Position numbers and translations under genes: made by a program. Under the pieces are notes generated by a model. It worked only from the letters and a program-made list of their open reading frames with translations. It did not search any database and was not told the DNA's origin. Positions 30,901 through 35,186 of a stretch of 58,700 nt of DNA are shown here, piece after piece. How positions within the stretch are numbered: position 1 is the first letter of the stretch; the number at the start of each line of letters is the position of its first letter. Source of the DNA: a virus; IMG/VR virus record IMGVR_UViG_3300022868_000021, positions 1-58,700 of that record; one strand, written 5' to 3'.

Positions 30901-32120
30901 CCAAAAGATGTCCAGGTAGAAGCAAAAGATTTAAACCCATTAAAATTTCTTAATCCCTGTGCTAGTCCTTTTTGTATTACTAATTGGGCAATTACACTAC
31001 CCATTACTGAAGAGAATCCTTCCCAACTATTAAACATTCCCTGATTAGCACGTAGAGATTTTCCAAACAGTGCTTTATTCTGAATAGTAGTTTCTCTTTT
31101 AGATCTATCAGCCCATTTATTTAATCCATAATAATCACCACCAAAAAATAGTTCATTTAGATAATTACTACCCATTTCATCAGCAGTCTCAAAAGTAGCA
31201 GCACCACTAGAAAACATATTATATGCTTGAAATATTCCATCTTTTATAGCATTCCTTTGAAAAGGAGCAGGCCCCATAGCACTAACAATAGAACTTCGAG
31301 TGACTCTAGGATCTTCTACTGGTACTTCTAACATAGTAGGTGTACCATCTGGGCCCGGAGCATATATTTTAATAAAATCATTCTTATCTGTAAGAAATAG
31401 AGGAATAGTTTTATCAGAATCATCAGGATCTTCTACATTAACATCTATATCACCATATGTACCTTTCTCTTGAAGAGCATTCATATATGCTACATAACCA
31501 TCCTTTTGTTCCTGGGTCCTCATCTTAGGATCATAAACAACATCATCTTTAGTTCCAACAAAGAAATTATCAAGAGCAGCTAACCCTCTTAATACAGTAT
31601 GTACTCTATCAGATACGGTAGGTTTCTTTTTTATTATCTTTTTGCCAAATCTGTCAATATAATATCCTTTAGCAAATACTTCTTCTTGAGGACTAAGTAG
31701 ATTCTGTCCAAACTGATTAACACCTATAGTTGGAGAGATATAAGTTTGCTCTAAAGAATTTCTATCAATAGACTTAATTCCCATCTCTTGTTTTAAGAAG
31801 GTATCATTACCATAAGCAATCCATGGAGTAACAAAGTGATCAATCCCATCTTGATGATCTAAATAACCCGTAGAAGCCATATCGTAGATCTTATCAAAGT
31901 TCTTTGGATCTATCATAGGAGTATCTACAGTATACTTTTCTCTTGCCTTTTCTCTATCCCAGAGAGTCACTACTGCATCATTCTCCTTTAGTGATTGTCT
32001 TATTTGATCTGCTGACCATTGAAAGGCATACATTGGGAAATAATCAAGTGTTGCTTTTGGTGTTGCTTCTTCTTCTCCACCATCACCTATACTATTAACA
32101 TTTTCAGTATCGTTATTCAT
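12975..32120 (-). CDS. Giant polyvalent protein: SF1 helicase and two metallopeptidase motifs
   Basis: One uninterrupted frame of 6381 residues (19 kb). A helicase core of superfamily 1 is visible: Walker A GDFGGGKSQ with K1315, Walker B VDEAS with D1387-E1388, motif III-like GDASQ at 1419-1423 and motif VI TAVGRAS with R1621. Two HExxH metallopeptidase motifs follow: HEFFH at 2392-2396 with a possible third ligand E2431 (TEWMARDY), and HEFQH at 5017-5021 with E5079 (THEVLA). Hydrophobic Gly-rich segments occur near residues 370-415 and 590-610, and one near 6280-6300. Long charged helices lie around 700-1200. In related phages, proteins of this kind are packed in the capsid and ejected with DNA. 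No RNA-polymerase DxDxD motif is seen. Flanked by virion-interior and appendage genes. Confidence 0.85.
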   Translation of the reverse strand: MNNDTENVNSIGDGGEEEATPKATLDYFPMYAFQWSADQIRQSLKENDAVVTLWDREKAREKYTVDTPMIDPKNFDKIYDMASTGYLDHQDGIDHFVTPWIAYGNDTFLKQEMGIKSIDRNSLEQTYISPTIGVNQFGQNLLSPQEEVFAKGYYIDRFGKKIIKKKPTVSDRVHTVLRGLAALDNFFVGTKDDVVYDPKMRTQEQKDGYVAYMNALQEKGTYGDIDVNVEDPDDSDKTIPLFLTDKNDFIKIYAPGPDGTPTMLEVPVEDPRVTRSSIVSAMGPAPFQRNAIKDGIFQAYNMFSSGAATFETADEMGSNYLNELFFGGDYYGLNKWADRSKRETTIQNKALFGKSLRANQGMFNSWEGFSSVMGSVIAQLVIQKGLAQGLRNFNGFKSFASTWTSFGVFGLMSGHHFVQTARDMGIEEADIAWMYPIQVASETFTEGFIGRNVIARGSGYFVDKAARLTAAKKVMKKFGIKNLKEGTKTQKRLWLHGFIKAISEGKTIFARTILAGGEEGTEEFFQQMIENSMQTFHDQIRYDGENGLLPGKGLFGPVDANKSYLENLSNRIGDNVLESTVAGFMGGITMGLTMGAGKNPMADYTMGYYGVTGEMDKLRKATQDLYNKESLGPNYISTEGEIKNPESVDGSMNDVAYQGMMQSMDMFEGIVKDFGIDNPIVLEAIGRSKLMQKELTDLIVSYKGLAEQKLALENKEEATEEDAAQIAKIDEQLGVVSQAIQEYTVPEGADTKYSKKYNEAIREKYSALLYAKNVSDEHFKNEGTELTDKFRKSEKYQTKYKRNILDHLDTYEKATEFSQKLTEYQTQEIEKQEKIVKSNNETVVTHKDLFTTVGEASKLKSKKDLMKGFEGVCKAIIALSKEITFGIPAQGNEEQIQAIRESAKYQKQLEQLEKELNDEYATDPTNEDVKDQLNTTRETIDAITQLSENAFVDENTEKIRQLSNDDNVPMMFLEEMRARVDNFREQTSTDLNPSTAASLIKSINAVRDALKTADKGMFFFSKGSDHPKLEPSKNKELPAYKYYVSESELRNSREQVSEMLIDLDTMGNSVQLAKEASKFFQIKLRQGHINAQKQVVTLFYEMDPTMMEELVPDIKKLLEDVKDLTQEQKDKNTPPGVEEMADLLNSEKVLHDIFVKMQGASDQLVNYDFINRLLAAKKFRYNSAYFNAPDYTKVGETLNYYYNLLKVNSVNDVYKTHEGYTYLVNFLMALNGESINTLQGARSKVNVTAQNISTFEQMMGVNMVVNQLLGHNADVLKIVREVEFNNSEHIKKVSEKEDIFMANSIFMRGDFGGGKSQHMIPEAIAIRDQLKKDPKRKYLLVHHTQEVLNTLSSSLEGIDQVFDNISMADFIGGKVQNPNQYEGMIVDEASLLSKDNLQVINKNYNEDTTDPSFQIIWLGDASQMMPPDAKNNISYAQKTGARTFPVMFKFTTRNPVIERLAEAFRNRLDNNSMGYPEVYVNEYEAVGITRREGGKYYNTVDSVISDALSRPESVSSALVFLNSEQIDALLKDPNTKEETRKIVEKLFDKHGNLKTEFQGQVYVLMSDPATNVMPRKIPSIQGLRKDEVYMAVNLNSWGYKYNGKELKEFVASNSAYTAVGRASRFMGLVGSEGLNLTQRPSWWIDGQQEVLDTSDIYNDMNEYLKNIGIESAIKPQEKPKEVKTKIATPILHKFRKNGIYTINKGDDSGAFFKITQSVTNQKDLTADSFATGQKYKAYNELTKTLAEPFGKESQVALGILDPIVKTPAPTPGYTTNKYLTEYPGKPSIVKGAVADEVSTGNFYIIDSIIEKTTDGVVEYEIYLGGKQIDLNTFEKEYTLRSGPKETTDLDDIESGKTFFTGQAKAWLNGNKLWGTIYSVFNTSSADVNMDQLRKDRVSILNMVYKRKVTSELVYLKSALMEDRNTGTWKNFDNVLAIKVSAINEESLTSNEREILQRNQYIASLGETDAGYAKQQIRDYSQPLENIKRQISEGFDSSYTGMELSPEHHTANKEVNYYKASLRKKGYDSNTDEYSFGEIILENDINEGNVIYNKGPLRTFAEFMAHIENTLSGQMVTFSDKIVQTFYGSGRVGLLLKYKFSEGDVNSTANEAYVIFKTNNLGKMNSKRMHEKIKEDKQSLKDIRASEQDSFFGSELNRMFWKNVFAQNLSIITNNKALNDFFGTYFEKVGGRVNVRVNRDIFLLDSDNVRTDAQIKLDVLDAFLDQVTELYKDDVTGEAANLRLQIDKLYQPYTIDLSTSTRELSPSEMENIVTSAEAIHFPYVNISTDGLVDVNEEITNKTPKSSDGPASKKGAKRPRFEIKTDNIEPRTVTVAAVRELFEKIAHPSIWEQVKNDITPNLQFDGMDIHGLMYNGRIKLALYKKGIKYTTPKHEFFHLVFDYLIDENSRQRLYNATKELLGLPNATEDYLTEWMARDYGYSGLNLDSVKPKQGLWSRFVDFVNKLFNGYTKRVNTLDELFYKMDHGYYRNVQPVHDGGRDIVRMEGESELDEYQADNFNHKAEDGFAKDDTPNTDYIEIFNNQYKVFGNDINKYLNAVADAVIQYTFFSSDLSVDKVVPMTEAIKDVQKEYEEYGNEFADELTSVGIPYSQITDDDAKKLSIVERRNLGWLRLANQEIFTSFIVRLMPGYNPETGRFYKWNKQSTQYNRAGDDANPDQTKSDFMKMQINATRFHQYYYSSNGRLVRNEWDTKDAYAFVNSKDLEKSLKDAGMRVANRLLKDPSLNPVEAFTQELYNLATEAGLDTYKGSNILSFYHRFFEAFTGKPSLSNRINSIDELIKSDGRSNVSQLKLDIQSDLSDFINSLISYNISFMRPKSSFIESKKSGDETVYNIVNSFENTFDNKKKEIIDGISQTLYDKDTRSFREHVKDRLGSGKNAEFEVTSSGISYVKNKQKIKVISYTDGKISFTEAFHDNDSRDKILTYIKNFIGLKNVTDQTIYNMYNNMHHEGARVELNKRTPEYNLENTNTFLAETFMNMFWSASSNLTMLDKIETINKGILRKLDNKAINEEEAKKQEAKQIKELSVPFNQEMSSFRKKMNITDSTIDGFEKVFAGNNVETIKSDVKIYKPVDYYNAFGVIAALEVYNKGIDSDLFSNRPDGTKAWGFKMKSWVFDMFGDGSAWLTDKINNMPKEILDNSIWKNTKGKWTNWIADPKGIRIRSLTIGNGLRVGNRGIVKPGSKDLATINLANFIEGIRKSTDKLQDIFLTMTNIADKELTYITNTDFSFGKGRRLINIDRDSNGNITSANVDEKMISHGIAIEFERANREMQMSQGKFAREIPANNLTKVFPRELWSVKDLKNFNPKSLESFSKTLTDEQAIDLMRSGLRKNKDYFLDGNTVTLGNSILFKVPGYEAIYNHDNYQKFSNNGERFALLNKTERDKLFFPLYREYAGKLSQIGYRQQNDVKTLIEGKMGYFYTEKMEEHMEEMSISANRYGVSETPITVTTTTENIIWNPVYKAHFYAYHIVNNAVGEFAFGNVQNHKDAADKVKRSGSKATGGSKLVVNTKYGLPAMGKEIMVSTMYKEDATTGEWIENDDGGVNGFMLWESFMEKSGIDYQYGPIDKTRVKTLDNRMDFQYGDQYQEKESMNFFSSQTYEQTLPVRQMQKDLLDHVTKVMRKDFENYDIDLYAKFKELYEATGHAGSRDAQKAFRNLRDWIVEESNFSEEIKARTPRGFADETIEKQTVNYVNMYDPYSSEEKDLIARDFDNSSLRIVLNPYQETNKVQRQAPPSQNLSYMGIGASNLNRGKRIRILQEELYTMSKARINTLMGIEANKPEAAFNEQDIEKFVSFLRERGLQAIRQMGLITGYTDLINNVINNPGIIHSPEVAQKLKQAYRSFVNDNAIRTSFKGLRVNQSSSYGYQLYYENGIPYTLQEIERFTNSTIESVEDLIDLGYTPADLKDMTAGNEGIQRGQTVMPYPYMREFGIKNDETLNDVFTIEAEANGEVLSWNVRNLNDDEFIDFLQTLAEGGSVINKESSPIFRNSPEDPLSYFRNFKESLKVYSGRVPADRLGSASILEITAFINDNGNTAYVPVEMNIRNNADQDIDQLTVYMREFADGKLAIEGEGGARNAILDEIDNVYQDPANASKIFIKSDVKGLKELVDKKKRKYGRDNDFASYLDSSQTASEGNKAIGILAMSLSGVSYLAQLGKTFIRNNAPGLRNLSLFDEEQWSTSPFINLGNWMQVALDNAKELVLGRLGITAEAVPVVAVMTADGKSNQEIATFFEHPVVEKIYTQRSFQNSLEVFEAEQVYELVAEEMVLNERSKNTDSNKSLLSKREALETKLTEAEKVDENTPPDMNLIEELSRDIRAIKSEQERRENYQVLTELKKYVFTAEALRRMTRFVALRNGVPVMDFDLYKAENELSKYLGMTYEEFMQGAEWNAESHIENFKKLDNKYSRLISSQFDEANNEAEKLLDYELEIAKAINISEFVRRTHFKDYYNEINNQREVASKTFLEDNKVIWDYFAPNYLKGQLNNVFNYAKQFYTFKSGMQQLFLDKFFKRSFTGRKFNIAVPLQDIDGNYFSPESNYETVALDNVEGRTLFVRQFPQFHDLIRSMSTMNFGDASRAIQAIGIDYTNEFHDAIKNNKFIANLVLQGQEGKEYIRLADAFNLSEQQLSDLAIEFDRLPKYLKELYRVNQLINTGFNYRKGSINEIMGTEHYYGEDGLAMSLEMTKAEMEWMPKNMNRLTDLVERFTKWVQHKEGMSSFLTRKARDLGIFPETIMKRKDFKRFTANFTARIKNDQDLFGNAFEKYDYEYLIGERGGFDTVKDMTSTMEIVKMSPEKLDLLLDNQQVPLSYVRGHSYANMNVDRLEGLYTTEEGTLIRALRIQPTNVVWVKADLSEEQIEQAKENYQIKIAKQQEEKNQKAQYKIKKGDSEFIATVEGELVREIEGSEEAQKFVNKSMSALSKYVGKEGSMTRYTMIDFKKHSLGRLSTKAAQRWMDALKEKVTGVPITEGTTESLKGASGMFDGDGIHMNVEKFSFTMPVHEFQHFRNGIMIMNDPATWNTIKNTIIDSANNGDKLIEPIRDHVVRKLKEHNRPTTDGDVTHEVLAILSQIINRNTAMKVMLKESIRDFFTDNTSLDALLNIATSINTLVNNSLHDLFFPFRKKLDKIFTEGKVSDFLLETGRQTYGTDPVNYDIWQLDDAYRSLEEGNKFYLQEGVNTTKDFAAIVNPYSEYGHTMGELNTEEFVRTTLHKMKSYTDDAGNYVFHSLDKTFAYPNTMTDEQLEAAIEKDIVPHINSFEVSYKNNVQNFINLVIDQKETIYDAAKKAFGNVYSEKAVTDMAFYLGLGDKIETVMKYSDLKNSDIKAVRALYNSAFEGFDPLITIHGIEDDGTVDLSILDVTTFSLQDKVPFAPANRNRLLGTMMTDNKFIEAGGTWSNSAYDIRRAILSMSIMNMMKASGGKVKFRGMGVLEIQPSNVKSYMMLDIQDMFSNMNVLSQQDEWLNNLVNDDVKDIFTDKKISDSTKYEQSFVRRFQMYLKKVMDDEGYRKYGYGYVNRAESLSTLFMDRNTTVHDQVKALRALQKDLRGRNRDKKEKDHEDLLVSMSILELESYGAVFFKNSIKDMNKFEKNLVPIHNVRDDLLQMLVSKGRLVNSIVVDRYMKIHNQIYDKAQKVAKNYIALHPQVAAETLIKDEGSVYYKHLFKHTTLTLEKDQKVGLKTYKKGETVPIMLPILDFNNPKHNEDDKALMEVVWKTFRQRTIDNWYHSRTSDIKGKDVFGNSKISKAEVAKEFDESVEKGTMVIISKGLNETLLSGNFKAAWDRMGQRFVNYDEFIDDNLNDKSRMAFTSGMNTISNVFASQMNSKDKLYEQAGLLYTKNGLTVADLSKNMLASTNLEKIINYYTLEGIRTEEYENRYMPAFNDVDAVYGYFESTKNSKDFMVNNRRFAEMFSNRLAMKKNEDTSVKITLPGGVTVDVKTFARATLSAFSMISLGYKWTIGAKSGIWNEMSEQINALAASIANIGLDESQKIYLPTTGDVNKARYEVATNFKKARRLGAMFQLVNRTERDLIDSPWLNVANKGNILNDQWAHITNWASDAEARLVGMAGWMIHEGSWDAYSLNEKGDIQYDIKKDERYYNEDGTQTKEQEVLVEGPNGLKNRLKDQGLMEEDATKVDRGHDHTLASEQLKWYGDKFIIGSMDNTAKWLLGNDYLGAAASQFRVFSADKIWNAGLFASPRKTSFGAGFKAIQLENGEWVTQRDWIEIEGAWQSFVGAVQGIANMRNEGLDSWWKNQTPMRRLNLARTVIKTAVFSLLIALSGAVVGKDNDKKLIKLNWMYKDLNMMMISYDWFLNPFPVTSILLDIVDATFGPKKVKDILKYRTAIGSISDPFPSLGIRDVKESDY

Positions 32121-32146
32121 TGCGTTATATTTGGATAATTAACAAT

Positions 32147-34153
32147 CTACTCTGTTGGATTTTCTGAACTTGTTGACTCTACAAGTTCTTTTTGAGCATT
32201 AATCTGATTCATTTGCTTCTGGGCTATATCTTGTGCTAACTGAGATACATCTTGGAAATGGTTTCCAAAGGAACTTATCTCTCCTTCTGTTACAGGGATA
32301 TCAATTATCCATGGTTTCCATTCTTGATCTTTTAACGTTATTGTCTTTGTTGCACCACTCCATTTCCCATAACCTATCTTTCCATCAGCATCAATAAAAT
32401 TCATTCTCTCATCTACCTTCTCCCAGCTTTCTTTAGGAACGTTAAATACAAATCTGTGAGTTTTTACTTTCTCCCCATATCTGTTAGCATGTTTCATATA
32501 GTAATCTTCTAACTTATCCATATCTTCCTGAGTAATTGTATGACCTGTTTCAGTACTTACATTAGCTCTTTTACTATATACTCGTAGTTCATCTGATATC
32601 TGTAGATTAATTGCTCTTATCTTATCTTCTAGTTTGATATCATAATAAGTCTTCTCATGTCCAAAACCCATTTGTACATCAGGAACTCTTTGAGCTATTA
32701 GCATATCCCTCTCTTCAATTCTCCTACCAAGAGCAGGATCCATAAACACATAGTCATCATTAGTAGTTAACTTAACACCTATCTTCTCAGATTCTTTAGG
32801 TAACACTGTAGGAGAAGGATATTCTGTAACAACAGGTATCAAACCTCCTACCTGAATACCTAAGCCTTTAAAGTCATTTAAGTTAAGAGGATCACCATAT
32901 GTCTGATATCCAAAATCACCAAAAGAATCATCTAATTTAATAGCATTAGAAGTACCTGCTACTTTATGAGCCTCTTGGTTAACATATGAATAATATTGAT
33001 TAGTCTTCATAGACCATGTTCTATATCCTGGGATATCTTCTTTAGTATAGACATTGTCTTCTAATCCCTTAGATGAAATTGTTATAGCATCTTTCGAAGG
33101 AGTTACTAATTCCTGATCTATAAGAGTAGGTAAATCCCACTTACCCTTATCAACTGTTTTCTTTTTACCAAGAATCAGCTGATCATAACTCTCAACAAAT
33201 CTATTCTGTAGATACTTTGCTTTTCTAGTATCTGCAAAATCCTTCTGGAAAGCAGCATAGTTAAACTCTTTCCCTTCAGAGATAGATCTGTATTCTTCCA
33301 TAGCTGTCATGTAATCAAAGGCACGTTTTAACTTAGGATCTGCTTCTACTGTACTTATGAAATCATTATAAGCAGCTTGAACAACTTGCTTGTTTCCAGA
33401 GATCTTTGTGATAGAATGCTTATTGCCTACATTATACTGATCATTTTTGTTAGCATTCAAGACCTCGGTAGGTAATTTACCATTTTTATCATAGAATCCA
33501 GATTGAGTAAATTTATCCTCATACTTAATACCTTGAAAAGCATCATCATAAGCTGTAAACAATGCTTCCATATCAGGAGCACTATATCTTCTTAGCTCAG
33601 AACCCATAGGAATATCTCTCATTCTATCAAGATGTTCACTAACCTTCAAAGGTCTCACTATATCATTACCTTCTTTATCTTTAGCAGGTACATACTCAAA
33701 GCTACCATTATTAAAATAAGGATCATTTTCATTAAGCTTGCCATCACTGATCTGTTCTACTGACTTATCATATATTTCCTTGTTCTGTTGTTGCATAGGA
33801 ATAAGAGCTTCTATCTGATCCTTAGTAGAAGTATATTCAAATAAAGCAGTTTTTAAATCCTGAAATAAATTACCTTTTGTCATAACTCCAATAGGATCAT
33901 TAGAGTCCATAGCTTCTAGGGCCACTCTTCTTTGAACATCTTTATACTTCCTCTCTGCTGCTGATAAAGCATTCTTAGTCTCAAGACTCTGACGATATAA
34001 CATCTTGTCTGTCTTAATAGTATCTTCTTTACTCTTACTACCACTTCCACCAGAACTTCTACCAGTAGATCCTATGGCAGCTAAGGGAGAAAGAATAGAA
34101 GAAGAGGGAAGTTTGTTTCCTTGGAATTGTGGGGATATAGAAAATAGTGCCAT
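32147..34153 (-). CDS. Probable virion-interior or tail protein
   Basis: 668 residues. The N-terminus is Ser/Gly-rich (LAAIGSTGRSSGGSGSKSK), then long charged helical stretches (residues 45-130), a mixed middle, and a C-terminal helix (DVSQLAQDIAQKQMNQINAQ). No catalytic motif is visible. It lies directly upstream of the giant gene (26-base gap) and downstream of small late genes, in the place where related Bacteroidota podoviruses carry ejection or cargo proteins. It probably partners the giant protein in the virion. Function inferred from position only. Confidence 0.7.
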   Translation of the reverse strand: MALFSISPQFQGNKLPSSSILSPLAAIGSTGRSSGGSGSKSKEDTIKTDKMLYRQSLETKNALSAAERKYKDVQRRVALEAMDSNDPIGVMTKGNLFQDLKTALFEYTSTKDQIEALIPMQQQNKEIYDKSVEQISDGKLNENDPYFNNGSFEYVPAKDKEGNDIVRPLKVSEHLDRMRDIPMGSELRRYSAPDMEALFTAYDDAFQGIKYEDKFTQSGFYDKNGKLPTEVLNANKNDQYNVGNKHSITKISGNKQVVQAAYNDFISTVEADPKLKRAFDYMTAMEEYRSISEGKEFNYAAFQKDFADTRKAKYLQNRFVESYDQLILGKKKTVDKGKWDLPTLIDQELVTPSKDAITISSKGLEDNVYTKEDIPGYRTWSMKTNQYYSYVNQEAHKVAGTSNAIKLDDSFGDFGYQTYGDPLNLNDFKGLGIQVGGLIPVVTEYPSPTVLPKESEKIGVKLTTNDDYVFMDPALGRRIEERDMLIAQRVPDVQMGFGHEKTYYDIKLEDKIRAINLQISDELRVYSKRANVSTETGHTITQEDMDKLEDYYMKHANRYGEKVKTHRFVFNVPKESWEKVDERMNFIDADGKIGYGKWSGATKTITLKDQEWKPWIIDIPVTEGEISSFGNHFQDVSQLAQDIAQKQMNQINAQKELVESTSSENPTE

Positions 34154-34238
34154 CTTGTACGTTTTAAGAAGCGTGAATCAATAATTATCTATGTTCTGAT
34201 GTCTTACCCTATAGAGGGTATATCGTTGATCTGAGAGC

Positions 34239-34673
34239 CTATTTAACCTTACAGACTAAATTGCGTTGGTGTATGTGATATGCTATAGTTGCATTGTGCA
34301 TAATAACCTCTCCTAGGATACTCTTCATACTTAGATATACCTTATCACCTGGCTCACATATCATAGGATCTTCTTTACCATCTCCCATAAGAAGAGGGAT
34401 ACCTTTAGCTACCACGATAGCCTGTGAAGGGTTCTCCTCTGTATGTAGTCTCCACTCTTTTAGATCACTAGGTCTCTCATCTAGTCCTGGACTCATTACC
34501 AGCGTACTCTTAGTAATCTTTGGCTTAACCCTAAGAACAACATAGGTACCTGGGATAGGCTCTATATCTTTGAATCTGTCTACCAGCTCTTGGATTGTAA
34601 TCTGTACCTCTTGTTCACTTGACTTCCTGCTGAACTTGTCAATGAAAATAACTGTTTCTTTTAAATCTCTCAT
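34239..34673 (-). CDS. Possible GroES-like co-chaperonin
   Basis: 144 residues. The pattern resembles the Cpn10 fold: a first strand YVVLRVKPKITKSTLVMSP (compare DRVIVKR with a mobile loop in GroES), a strand SQAIVVAKGIPLL (compare GEVLAVG), then ICEPGDKVYLSMK (compare VKVGDIVIF), and a last strand NLVCKV after a gap (compare DILAIV). An extra N-terminal region of about 40 residues is present. T4 gp31 shows that phages can carry such co-chaperonins to fold their capsid protein. The resemblance is by strand order and the P-G-D-x-V element only, so this is a suggestion. It begins right after the neighbouring start-stop gap of 1 base. Confidence 0.4.
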   Translation of the reverse strand: MRDLKETVIFIDKFSRKSSEQEVQITIQELVDRFKDIEPIPGTYVVLRVKPKITKSTLVMSPGLDERPSDLKEWRLHTEENPSQAIVVAKGIPLLMGDGKEDPMICEPGDKVYLSMKSILGEVIMHNATIAYHIHQRNLVCKVK

Positions 34674-34674
34674 C

Positions 34675-34989
34675 TTAGTTTGTATTTGTTAATGTTTCAC
34701 CTAATAAAAATTCTCTTGATTTCATATTTAAGGTAGCCTCTATAAGCCTCTTTACCTGAGCAACCTTCATAAAGACATAGTTACATGTAGCATCAGTAGT
34801 ATAAACGATACATCCTTCAAAGACTCCATTATTATAAGGAGACCACTCTGCTATCTTTACAATCTTCGTGATGTCAATATGCACAAAGCTATTGTAGTCA
34901 CCTATATGTGGATCCCTACCCTGAGAGGTAAGCTCTTCTATCTCTTCAAAGGTACTGTTGTTCATCTTTATAGGAAGTCTGATATACAT
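34675..34989 (-). CDS. Hypothetical late protein
   Basis: 104 residues. Beta-type pattern in the middle (SFVHIDITKIVKIAEW, then GCIVYTTDATCNYVFMK) flanked by helices (NSTFEEIEELTSQ and VAQVKRLIEATLN). No motif recognised. The cluster of three small genes at 34.2-35.2 kb separates two large virion genes and is oriented with them. Confidence 0.65.
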   Translation of the reverse strand: MYIRLPIKMNNSTFEEIEELTSQGRDPHIGDYNSFVHIDITKIVKIAEWSPYNNGVFEGCIVYTTDATCNYVFMKVAQVKRLIEATLNMKSREFLLGETLTNTN

Positions 34990-35000
34990 AGTTGTAGGGT

Positions 35001-35186
35001 TTAAATTTCTTGCTTACCTTCTACTGCTAGTAACTTGTGACCTTTGCCTTTACATTTAGGACACTTGCACTTACACATGGCACCATAAAAGTAATAAATA
35101 TTTTTACAATGAGTACACTGTATGCTTTTACGATTACCTGCCCTGATCACTTTCTTTCCCTTTCTATCTGTCTTTAACCTTCTCAT
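35001..35186 (-). CDS. Small zinc-ribbon protein
   Basis: 61 residues. A zinc-ribbon arrangement is visible: CTHC at residues 24-27 and, after a 10-residue spacer with an aromatic pair, CKCKCPKC at 38-45. The ends are strongly basic (RRLKTDRKGKKVIRAGNRK). Ribbons of this type bind nucleic acid or act as small structural modules. It touches the start of the upstream 714-residue gene's stop (1-base overlap), so the two are coupled. Confidence 0.7.
   Translation of the reverse strand: MRRLKTDRKGKKVIRAGNRKSIQCTHCKNIYYFYGAMCKCKCPKCKGKGHKLLAVEGKQEI

Noticed and set aside
13200-31700. Many plus-strand frames of 60-140 codons opposite the giant gene (for example 22069-22455 and 25144-25572)
   Set aside because: They lack operon context and leaders, are antisense to a continuous 19-kb frame with recognisable domains, and show Leu/Ser-rich composition typical of antisense shadows.
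34205-34220. Palindrome TACCCTATAGAGGGTA after the GroES-like gene as a terminator
   Set aside because: The stem has six pairs but no T-run on either side that would make a terminator on the minus strand; it may be an operator or chance.
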